Assembly: GCA_032718475.1 (NCBI GenBank)
Contig: JAUCBJ010001390.1
Location: 1-25,389, forward strand
DNA length: 25,389 nucleotides
Direction of reading: 5' to 3'
DNA from: Nemertoderma westbladi
Taxonomy: Eukaryota; Xenacoelomorpha; Nemertodermatida; Nemertodermatidae
Positions 1 through 8,320 of the stretch are shown in pieces. The first letter of the stretch is position 1; each line of letters starts with the position of its first letter. The notes beneath the pieces were generated by a model. The model had not been told where the DNA came from, did not search any database, and saw only the letters and a list, made by a program, of their open reading frames with translations. Position numbers and translations under genes: made by a program.

Positions 1-101
1 CGAAGTTGAACCCAGGTTTACTTACTGTGTTCCAGCTCTTGCCTACTATTGTGTGTAGAGAGATGTTTGAAGGTAGATTTCTCTAATAGTTGTTTCTTTG
101 C
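1..101. repeat. Satellite array, left end (about one monomer)
   Basis: This stretch matches the 103/106-bp satellite that fills 1978-6719: the words GAACCCAGGTTTACTTACTG, CCAGCTCTTG, TGTGTAGAGAGATGTTTG and TTTCTCTAATAGTTGTTTCT occur in the same order. The array is cut at 111 by an inserted inverted-repeat element and resumes at 1978, so the two pieces were once contiguous. The array continues off the left edge of the window. Confidence 0.9.
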
Positions 102-110
102 GATATTCGG

Positions 111-517
111 GGATAGTACTCTACACGAATCTGGACCGAACTGGATCGAAAGAGAGGCGAACTGGACCGAACTGTACCGCCAAATGAAAGATAATGCAAA
201 AACAACCACCCATGCAGACAAGTGAAAATAAAATATTGAAATAAATATTGTTATTTCATCCATTGTAAATAAAATAGCGTATAAGATGCCGCTAAATTAA
301 GATTACTTCTTCTAACATTGATGTTGCACTGCTTTCACCAGTACCGGTACCAGTCCCACACCTGCATGTCTGTAGATTGCAGTATTTTGTGCACCGGCTG
401 ACCGGTAGTTCAAAAGTTGTGTTCAATGACATGTAGAGAGACCTACCACATAATACTGCAATATACTCATATACATACGTAACATTATTATCTTTACCAT
501 CTTTATTTTTCTAAAAT
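111..517. repeat. Left terminal inverted repeat arm of the 111-1968 element
   Basis: Its reverse complement is found at 1194-1968, apart from a 360-bp insert there, with only scattered mismatches. The outer ~100 bp carries repeated GGACCGAACTG-like words; the inner part contains the CACCGGCTGACCGG and TACCGGTACC blocks. The arm ends at TTTCTAAAAT, immediately before the TTAA target of the nested MITE. Confidence 0.85.
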
Positions 518-520
518 TAA

Positions 521-997
521 GCTCACTTAGCAGCTTAGTACTGTAGTGTTCGCATCACAGGACCATCGTCGTTTGGTTGACTGGGGTCATTCATAAATAT
601 GATATATGAATGGGTGCTGGTTCCAGCGTACTTCCATCGCCATTCACGACAACTCACATTCCCAAACGCAACATGTTCTAAATTCGTTGTCGGATATTCG
701 CCAACCGTATTTCCCGATAGGCCTAGTTGCTCCGGACTACCGCCACTTGGACTTGAGTTGCAAATAAAGTTTATTAATTCCTTGGTACTTCGGCTACCGG
801 TACCGTCTATCATTGCTGCATTGTTCAATTATCCGTTACATTGCATCAAACATAATTTGGCCCTTAACCAAACAAGCAGAAATTCAAATAAGTAGGCATA
901 CCGGCAACCGGTACTGAATTACTCCAACCAGTATATACGTCTAGGCTGCTAGGTGCAGAGATACTACTGTACTACAGTACTAAGCTGCTAAGTGAGC
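521..997. mobile_element. Nested MITE with TTAA target duplication (piggyBac- or Kolobok-like)
   Basis: A 477-bp segment begins GCTCACTTAGCAGCTTAGTA and ends with the reverse complement. Including the flanking TTAA at 517-520 and 998-1001, the two ends form a perfect 30-bp inverted repeat (518-547 and 971-1000). The TTAA duplication is the hallmark of piggyBac and Kolobok superfamilies; the terminal sequence alone does not separate them. There is no convincing coding sequence; the short open frames inside look accidental. It sits in the core of the 111-1968 element and is therefore the younger insertion. Confidence 0.8.
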
Positions 998-1193
998 TTA
1001 ACTAGATTGCACGTGCCAGGTTAGGCAGTTAGGGTGGCCCAAAAAAGTTCGTGTGATTATTTCTTGAGATATTATACCTAGATATCTCGATATCGATAGG
1101 CCTAGATAGATATCTCGAGATATATATTCTCCAAAAGTTGAATTTTAAATCCTACGCCCAGACTACAAAACATGAATTATAATAAAAAGTTTA

Positions 1194-1968
1194 ATTTTAA
1201 AAAATAAAGATGGTAAAGATAATAATGTTACGTATGTATATCAGTATATTGCAGTATTATGTGGTAGGTCTCTCTACATGTCATTGAACAGAACTTTTGA
1301 ACTACCGGTCAGCCGGTGCACAAAATACTGCAATCTACAGACATGCAGATGTGGGACTGGTACCGGTACTGGTGAAAGCAGTGCAACATCAATGTTAGAA
1401 GAAGTAATCTTAATTTAGCGGCATCTTATACGCTATTTTATTTACAATGGATGAAATAACAATATTTATTTCCATATTTATTTTCACTTAGATAGATTTA
1501 TTTATACATTATGTAAAAACAATAACAAATACACCAAACAATGTACCGGTATAAAGGTATTGTCCAACATAACATATAGGATTACCCCTAAAGCTTTGCA
1601 GCTTATTTCCAAGGGGGTCCTTTATGTTACTTGGTTACAAATACAATATTACACTACGTTAACCTAAAACCAATATAAAACGTAATTACACTATGTACTG
1701 TACATGTACAACTTTACCGAGAGCGTGACAATGCCCGACTCAACGATAAAGATGTAATGTACAGAACAATTTATTATAAAACGTAATTACAGTATAAATA
1801 GTAAATAATTAATAAACTAATAACTTACTGTAGGACTATTGTAGGACTTGTCTGCATGGGTGGTTGTTTTTGCATTATCTTTCACTTGGCGGTCCAGTTC
1901 GGTCCAGTTCGCCTCTCTTTCGATCCAGTTCGGTTCAGTTCGGTCCAGATTCGTGTAGAGTACTATCC
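1194..1968. repeat. Right terminal inverted repeat arm of the 111-1968 element (interrupted)
   Basis: It is the reverse complement of the left arm. Positions 1194-1489 match the inner part of the left arm and 1850-1968 match the outer part (CTGCATGGGTGGTTGTTTTT up to TAGAGTACTATCC). The 360 bp between have no counterpart in the left arm. Confidence 0.8.
1490..1849. mobile_element. 360-bp insertion in the right arm (unclassified)
   Basis: The segment is present in only one of two otherwise matching inverted arms. It is bordered by ACTT at 86-89 of the 1400s (1486-1489) and ACTT at 1846-1849, a possible 4-bp target duplication. It is AT-rich and non-coding, with a repeated AAAACGTAATTACA word (about 1678 and 1778). 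No terminal inverted repeat is obvious. A deletion in the left arm would explain the same asymmetry. Confidence 0.45.
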
Positions 1969-2309
1969 GATATTCGGAGTTGAACCAAGGTTCACTGTGT
2001 TTCAGCTCTTGTCTACTATTGTGTGTAGAGAGATGTTTGAAGGTAGATTTATCTAATAGTTGTTTCTTTGCGACATTCGGAGTTGAACCAAAGTTTACTG
2101 TGTTCCAGCTCTTGTCTACTATTGTGTGTTGTAGAGAGATGTTTGATAGTAGATTTATCTAATAGTTGTTTCTTTGCGACATTCGGAGTTGAACCAAGGT
2201 TTAATGTGTTCCAACTCTTATCTCTTATTGTGTGTAGAGAGATGTTTGCTAGTAGATTTCTCTAATAGTTGTTTCTTTGCGACATTCGGAGTTGAACCAA
2301 AGTTTACTG

Positions 2310-3981
2310 TGTTTCAGCTCTTGTCTACTATTGTGTGTAGAGAGATGTTTGAAGGTAGATTTATCTAATAGTTGTTTCTTTGCGACATTCGGAGTTGAAC
2401 CAAAGTTTACTGTGTTCCAGCTCTTGTCTACTATTGTGTGTTGTAGAGAGATGTTTGATAGTAGATTTATCTAAGTTGTTTCTTTGCGACATTCGGAGTT
2501 GAACCAAGGTTTAATGTGTTCCAACTCTTATCTCTTATTGTGTGTAGAGAGATGTTTGCTAGTAGATTTCTCTAATAGTTGTTTCTTTGCGACATTCGGA
2601 GTTGAACCAAAGTTTACTGTGTTCCAGCTCTTTTCTACTATTGTGTGTTATAGAGAGATGTTTGATAGTATATTTCTTTAATAGTTGTTTCTTTACGACA
2701 TTCGGAGTTGAACCAAGGTTTAATGTGTTCCAACTCTTATCTACTATTGTGTTTAGAGAGATGTTTGCTAGTAGATTTCTCTAATAGTTGTTTCTTTGCG
2801 ACATTCGGAGTTGAACCAAAGTTTACTGTGTTCCAGCTCTTATCTACTATTGTGTGTTGTAGAGAGATGTTTGATAGTATATTTCTTTAAAGTTGTTTCT
2901 TTGCGACATTCGGAGTTGAACCAAGGTTTAATGTGTTCCAGCTCTTGTCTACTATTGTGTGTAGAGAGATGTTTGCTAGTAGATTTCTCTAATATACTTG
3001 TTTCTTTGCGACATTCGGTGTTTGTTGAACCAAGGTTTACTGTGTTCCAGCTCTTGTCTACTATTGTGTGTAGGGAGATGTTTGCAAGTAGATTTCTCTA
3101 ATAGTTGTTTCTTCGCGACATTCGGAGTTGAACCAAAGTTTACTGTGTTCCAGCTCTTGTCTACTATTGTGTGTAGAGAGATGTTTGAAGGTAGATTTAT
3201 CTAATAGTTGTTTCTTTGCGACATTCGGAGTTGAACCAAAGTTTACTGTGTTCCAGCTCTTGTCTACTATTGTGTGTTGTAGAGAGATGTTTGATAGTAG
3301 ATTTATCTAAGTTGTTTCTTTGCGACATTCGGAGTTGAACCAAGGTTTAATGTGTTCCAACTCTTATCTCTTATTGTGTGTAGAGAGATGTTTGCTAGTA
3401 GATTTCTCTAATAGTTGTTTCTTTGCGACATTCGGAGTTGAACCAAAGTTTACTGTGTTCCAGCTCTTTTCTACTATTGTGTGTTATAGAGAGATGTTTG
3501 ATAGTATATTTCTTTAATAGTTGTTTCTTTACGACATTCGGAGTTGAACCAAGGTTTAATGTGTTCCAACTCTTATCTACTATTGTGTTTAGAGAGATGT
3601 TTGCTAGTAGATTTCTCTAATAGTTGTTTCTTTGCGACATTCGGAGTTGAACCAAAGTTTACTGTGTTCCAGCTCTTATCTACTATTGTGTGTTGTAGAG
3701 AGATGTTTGATAGTATATTTCTTTAAAGTTGTTTCTTTGCGACATTCGGAGTTGAACCAAGGTTTAATGTGTTCCAGCTCTTGTCTACTATTGTGTGTAG
3801 AGAGATGTTTGCTAGTAGATTTCTCTAATATACTTGTTTCTTTGCGACATTCGGTGTTTGTTGAACCAAGGTTTACTGTGTTCCAGCTCTTGTCTACTAT
3901 TGTGTGTAGGGAGATGTTTGCAAGTAGATTTCTCTAATAGTTGTTTCTTCGCGACATTCGGAGTTGAACCAAAGTTTACTG
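2310..3981. repeat. 836-bp (8-monomer) higher-order duplication
   Basis: Equivalent landmarks recur 836 bp apart through the whole segment: 2484/3320, 2587/3423, 2796/3632 and 2998/3834. Rare variants are shared, for example TATACTTGTTTCTTTGCG followed by GTGTTTGTTGAACC (about 2994 and 3830). The copies are nearly identical and diverge after about 3983, where GTGTTCC becomes GTATTCC. Borders are approximate because every monomer is related to every other. Confidence 0.85.
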
Positions 3982-4264
3982 TATTCCAGCCCTTGCCTAC
4001 TATTGTGTGTAGAGAGATGTTTGCTAGTAGATTTCTCTAATAGTTGTTTCTTTGCGACATTCGGAGTTGAACCAAGGTTTACTGTGTTCCAGCTCTTGTC
4101 TACTATTGTGTGTTGTAGAGAGATGTTTGCTAGTAGATTTCTCTAATATACTTGTTTCTTTGCGACATTCGGTGTTGAACCAAGGTTTACTGTGTTCCAG
4201 CTCTTGTCTACTATTGTGTGTAGGGAGATGTTTGCAAGTAGATTTCTCTAATAGTTGTTTCTTC

Positions 4265-5625
4265 GCGACATTCGGAGTTGAACCAAAGTTTACTGTATTC
4301 CAGCCCTTGCCTACTATTGTGTGTAGAGAGATGTTTGCTAGTAGATTTCTCCAATAGTTGTTTCTTTGCGACATTCGGAGTTGAACAAAGGTTTACTGTG
4401 TTCCAGTTCTTGTCTACTATTGTGTGTTTTAGAGAGATGTTTGCTAGTAGATTTCTTTAATAGTTGTTTCTTTGCGACATTCGGAGTTGAACCAATGTTT
4501 ACTGTTTTCCAGCTCTTGTCTACTATTGTGTGTAGAGAGATGTTTGCTAGTAGATTTCTCTAATAATTGTTTCTTTGCGACATTCGGAGTTGAACCAAAG
4601 TTTACTGTATTCCAGCCCTTGCCTACTATTGTGTGTAGAGAGATGTTTGCTAGTAGATTTCTCCAATAGTTGTTTCTTTGCGACATTCGGAGTTGAACAA
4701 AGGTTTACTGTGTTCCAGTTCTTGTCTACTATTGTGTGTTTTAGAGAGATGTTTGCTAGTAGATTTCTTTAATAGTTGTTTCTTTGCGACATTCGGAGTT
4801 GAACCAATGTTTACTGTTTTCCAGCTCTTGTCTACTATTGTGTGTAGAGAGATGTTTGCTAGTAGATTTCTCTAATAGTTGTTTCTTTGCGACATTCGGA
4901 GTTCAACCAAGGTTTACTGTGTTCCAGCTCTTGTCTACTATTGTGTGTTGTAGAGAGATGTTTGCTAGTAGATTTCTCCAATAGTTGTTTCTTTGCGACA
5001 TTCGGAGTTGAACAAAGGTTTACTGTGTTCCAGTTCTTGTCTACTATTGTGTGTTTTAGAGAGATGTTTTCAGGTGGATTTCTCTAATAGTTGTTTCTTT
5101 GCGACATTTGGAGTTGAACCAAGGTTTACTGTGTTCCAGCTCTTGTCTACTATTGTGTGTTTTAGAGAGATGTTTTCAGGTAGATTTCTTTAATAGTTGT
5201 TTCTTTGCGACATTCGGAGTTGAACCAATGTTTACTGTTTTCCAGCTCTTGTCTACTATTGTGTGTAGAGAGATGTTTGCTAGTAGATTTCTCTAATAGA
5301 TGTTTCTTTGCGACATTCGGAGTTCAAACAAGGTTTACTGTGTTCCAGCTCTTGTCTACTATTGTGTGTTGTAGAGAGATGTTTGCTAGTAGATTTCTCC
5401 AATAGTTGTTTCTTTGCGACATTCGGAGTTGAACAAAGGTTTACTGTGTTCCAGTTCTTGTCTACTATTGTGTGTTTTAGAGAGATGTTTTCAGGTAGAT
5501 TTCTCTAATAGTTATTTCTTTGCGACATTTGGAGTTGAACCAAGGTTTACTGTGTTCCAGCTCTTGTCTACTATTGTGTGTTGTAGAGAGATGTTTGCTA
5601 GTAGATTTTTCTAATAGTTGTTTCT
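4265..5625. repeat. Further higher-order duplications: 312 bp (3-mer) and 421 bp (4-mer)
   Basis: Variant monomers recur at 312 bp (4366/4678, 4472/4784) and then at 421 bp (4784/5205, 4887/5308, 4993/5414, 5099/5520). The AACAAAGG and AACCAATG monomer types act as markers. Three different unit sizes in one array point to repeated unequal exchange or replication slippage at different times. Confidence 0.8.
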
Positions 5626-6719
5626 TTGCGACATTCGGAGTTGAACCAAGGTTTACTGTGTTCCAGCTCTTGTCTACTATTGCGTGTTGTAGAGAGATGT
5701 TTGCTAGTAGATTTCTCTAATAGTTGTTTCTTTGCGACATTCGGAGTTGAACCAAGCTTTACTGTGTTCCATCTCTTGTCTACTATTGTGTGTTTTAGAG
5801 AGATGTTTGCTTGTAGATTTCTCTAATAGTTGTTTCTTTGCGACATTCGGAGTTGAACCAAGATTTACTGTGTTCCATCTCTTGTCTACTATTGTGTGTT
5901 TTAGAGAGATGTTTGCTAGTAGATTTCTCCAATAGTTGTTTCTTTGCGACATTCGGAGTTGAACAAAGGTTTACTGTGTTCCAGTTCTTGTCTACTATTG
6001 TGTGTTTTAGAGAGATGTTTGCTAGTAGATTTCTCTAATAGTTGTTTCTTTGCGACATTCGGAGTTGAACCAATGTTTACTGTTTTCCAGCTCTTGTCTA
6101 CTATTGTGTGTAGAGAGATGTTTGCTAGTAAATTTCTCTAATAGTTGTTTCTTTGCGACATTCGGAGTTGAACCAAGGTTTACTGTGTTCCAGCTCTTGC
6201 CTACTATTGTGTGTAGAGAGATGTTTGCAGGTAGGTTTCTCTAATAGTTGTTTCTTTGCGACATTCGGAGTTCAACCAAGGTTTACTGTGTTCCAGCTCT
6301 TGTCTACTATTGTGTGTTGTAGAGAGATGTTTGCTAGTAGATTTCTCTAATAGTTATTTCTTTGCGACATTCGGAGTTGAACCAAGGTTTACTGTGTCCC
6401 TTCTCTTGTCCACTATTGTGTGTTTTAGAGAGATGTTTGCTAGTAGATTTCTCTAATAGTTGTTTCTTTGCGACATTCGGAGTTGAACCAATGTTTACTG
6501 TTTTCCAACTCTTATCTACTATTGTGTGTAGAGAGATGTTTGCTAGTAGATTTCTCTAATAGTTGTTTCTTTGCGACATTCGGAGTTGAACCAAGGTTTA
6601 CTGTGTTCCAGCTCTTGTCTACTATTGTGTGTTGTAAAGAGATGTTTACTAGTAGATTTCTCGAATAGTTGTTTCTTTGCGACATTCGGAGTTGAACCAA
6701 TGTTTACTGTTTTCCAGCT

Positions 6720-7443
6720 TGAACTTGAACATTAATAATTCCAATAAAATATGGTACGACAGACCCAGCACCAGCACGATAGCAAACGCGAAATAAAGTA
6801 ATATAGATACATTTAATTATTGGGTGAGGATCCGAATTCGAATGAAATCCACATAGTAGCAAGTGCCACTAGTTCGTGGATTTCATGCAAATACTCGAAA
6901 TTTGAGTTGGACTGCGCCGCGTCCATGATATTTGTATGGAAAATGAGTAAAAATAATCTACTCACATGTACAAGATATTTTTAAGTGAAAGATTACTGCA
7001 CAAAAGAAGCACACCAAGAAAGACAAAGCAAGAGAAATAGCATAGAAGGTAAAGCGAAAAAAAATTAATCTTATGAGAATTGAAAAGCGAAGACCACCGT
7101 GAATTTTCTGATTCCAATGTTTATTCAAAGTGTGTGTACCAAATTTGTTATTTCTATAAGTTATTACAGTAATAATATCAAATAATATCAATTATTACAA
7201 CCTAGGAAACGAGAAATCATATTATAATTTTTAACAAAAAATAAAATAAATAAATAAAATGCGATCATCACAAAGAATGGACCATTAGGAAAGGGAAATA
7301 AGAGTTGATTAATTTTTACATATTAGTATAATTTTTATTAATATTTATAAACAATTGTTTATTTAATTGTTATTTATAACATTAGCTGCTATGCTAGCTA
7401 GGAAATTAATGCTAATTAATATTAATATTAATAATTAATACTA
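6720..7443 (+). other. Non-coding 5' region of the inserted LINE
   Basis: The satellite stops in CCAGCT (6714-6719) and resumes with CAGCT at 11567, so this is the left end of a 4.85-kb insertion with a possible 5-bp target duplication. The region is AT-rich and carries no convincing ORF. It contains a perfect 11-bp inverted repeat (ATGAAATCCAC at 6842-6852, complement at 6876-6886, 23-nt loop) and very AT-rich sequence just before ORF1 (TTAATATTAATATTAATAAT at about 7417). It is probably a 5' untranslated region or internal promoter, but the exact element start is not proven. Confidence 0.5.
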
Positions 7444-7520
7444 ATGGCTGACCCAGATTCGTTTGCCAGGGCGGAGACCGACCTTCGGGCTCTGTTCTGT
7501 GCAATAAAAAAAGAAGAAAA
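7444..7520 (+). pseudogene. Probable N-terminal fragment of LINE ORF1 in a shifted frame
   Basis: ATG at 7444 lies just after the AT-rich leader and starts MADPDSFARAETDLRALF, acidic and helical like a natural ORF1 N-terminus. Past the A-run (GCAATAAAAAAAGAAGAAAA, 7501-7520) this frame becomes Arg-rich and unconvincing, whereas the ORF1 frame becomes a charged helix that runs into ATG 7556. A single-base indel in the A-run is the simplest reading; a genuine start at 7556 is the alternative. Confidence 0.45.
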
Positions 7521-7555
7521 GTGTATCAACCGACGACGAGAACCAGCTAGGAGAC

Positions 7556-8320
7556 ATGCTCGCACGGATCAATGCTCAGTATCGAGAATCTCAGTACGAC
7601 TACAGGGCTGCACTGTCAGACTTAGCAGAGTCGCGAAAGGAAACTGCAATAGCGCGAAAAGAAACAATAGAGGCAAAGGACGATCTGTTAAAGCACCTCC
7701 AGTCGGAGAGTTCTCGACAACGGAACTCGAACTCGAACTCCCGCTCATTTGCATCGGTAGTCCGGGGAACTGGTTACGCGGCCTCAACCGGAAATGCTTA
7801 CCGCTCCGTCAACGAAAATCCGGCAATGAACTCCATATCGAGACCCGACAGTAACTCCCATACAGGAAGCGGCGGCGGTTCGGCATCAATGAACCACCCG
7901 ACAGACTATAGGAGGCCTGCGCCGGTACGGGGTTGTCGGTCTGGTGGCCCTCTCCGTGTTGTAAAGGGAAACGAGGATCAAAACGGCAAGAAGGCGCACG
8001 TTTACATTGGGCGGTTGGACCCAAACACTACGGAGGATGAGATTAAAGATTTCCTTGAAGGAGAAAGTCTGAATATTGATGATGTCCATGCTCTCCCGCT
8101 GAAAGATGGGAACTCGCCATTTAGGGGATTCCATATTACGTGCAAACAAGCGGACCGTGATCGCATTATGGACCCCAACCTATGGGAGTCAGGTATAGTA
8201 ATTCGGGACTATTTCCTTACCAACACTGAGCGGCAGGCACTCGGCTTGCGGATGAGACAGCCAAGCCGCCGCACAACCGCAACTGCAGACAGTGAGACAA
8301 ATCATGGCCAGTCTGATTGA
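7556..8320 (+). CDS. LINE ORF1: RNA-binding Gag-like protein (254 aa)
   Basis: This is the nucleic-acid chaperone/RNP protein expected upstream of the ORF2 polymerase in APE-type LINEs. Residues 1-50 are charged and heptad-like (probable coiled coil), 51-140 are low-complexity Ser/Asn/Gly-rich, and 147-220 look like the RRM-like domain of CR1/L2-type ORF1 proteins (VYIGRLDPNTTEDEIKDFL, then DPNLWESGIVIRDYF). ATG at 7556 is used here, but an in-frame coiled-coil-like stretch extends upstream to a stop at 7505, and a well-placed ATG at 7444 opens the neighbouring frame. A one-base shift in the A-rich run near 7506-7520 may have cut off the true N-terminus. The frame ends in TGA at 8318-8320 with ORF2 open in the same frame. 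Confidence 0.75.
   Translation: MLARINAQYRESQYDYRAALSDLAESRKETAIARKETIEAKDDLLKHLQSESSRQRNSNSNSRSFASVVRGTGYAASTGNAYRSVNENPAMNSISRPDSNSHTGSGGGSASMNHPTDYRRPAPVRGCRSGGPLRVVKGNEDQNGKKAHVYIGRLDPNTTEDEIKDFLEGESLNIDDVHALPLKDGNSPFRGFHITCKQADRDRIMDPNLWESGIVIRDYFLTNTERQALGLRMRQPSRRTTATADSETNHGQSD

Larger units (their letters stand above)
111..1968. mobile_element. Non-autonomous long-inverted-repeat DNA transposon (foldback/MULE-like)
   Basis: The element starts GGATAGTACTCTACACGAAT and ends with the exact reverse complement. It is flanked on both sides by the 9-bp direct repeat GATATTCGG (102-110 and 1969-1977), which lies inside a satellite monomer where the usual sequence is GACATTCGG. The arms are about 400 bp (111-517 and 1194-1968, less a 360-bp insert). 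No transposase-like reading frame is present. A 9-bp duplication with very long terminal repeats is typical of Mutator-like elements, but foldback elements look alike, so the superfamily is inferred, not proven. Confidence 0.85.
1978..6719. repeat. Main satellite array, 103/106-bp monomers (~45 copies)
   Basis: The monomers share the frame TTGTTTCTTTGCGACATTCG, GAGTTGAACCAAGGTTTACT, CCAGCTCTTGTCTACTATTG and TAGAGAGATGTTTGCTAGTA. Spacing between equivalent positions is almost always 103 or 106 bp; the difference is an extra TTG/TTT after GTGTG. Variants such as GAACAAAGG or AACCAATGTTTACTGTTTT mark monomer subtypes and recur in order, giving higher-order repeats. Overlapping frames of 60-101 codons occur in almost every monomer but shift frame each time (106 is not a multiple of 3), so no protein is supported. 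Confidence 0.97.

Noticed and set aside
599-895. Plus- and minus-strand ~97-codon frames inside the MITE
   Set aside because: No domain or transposase motif; the length is expected by chance in a non-coding MITE.
1980-6700. Dozens of overlapping 60-116 aa reading frames with similar peptides
   Set aside because: They are generated by the 103/106-bp satellite; the frame changes from monomer to monomer and no frame runs through the array.
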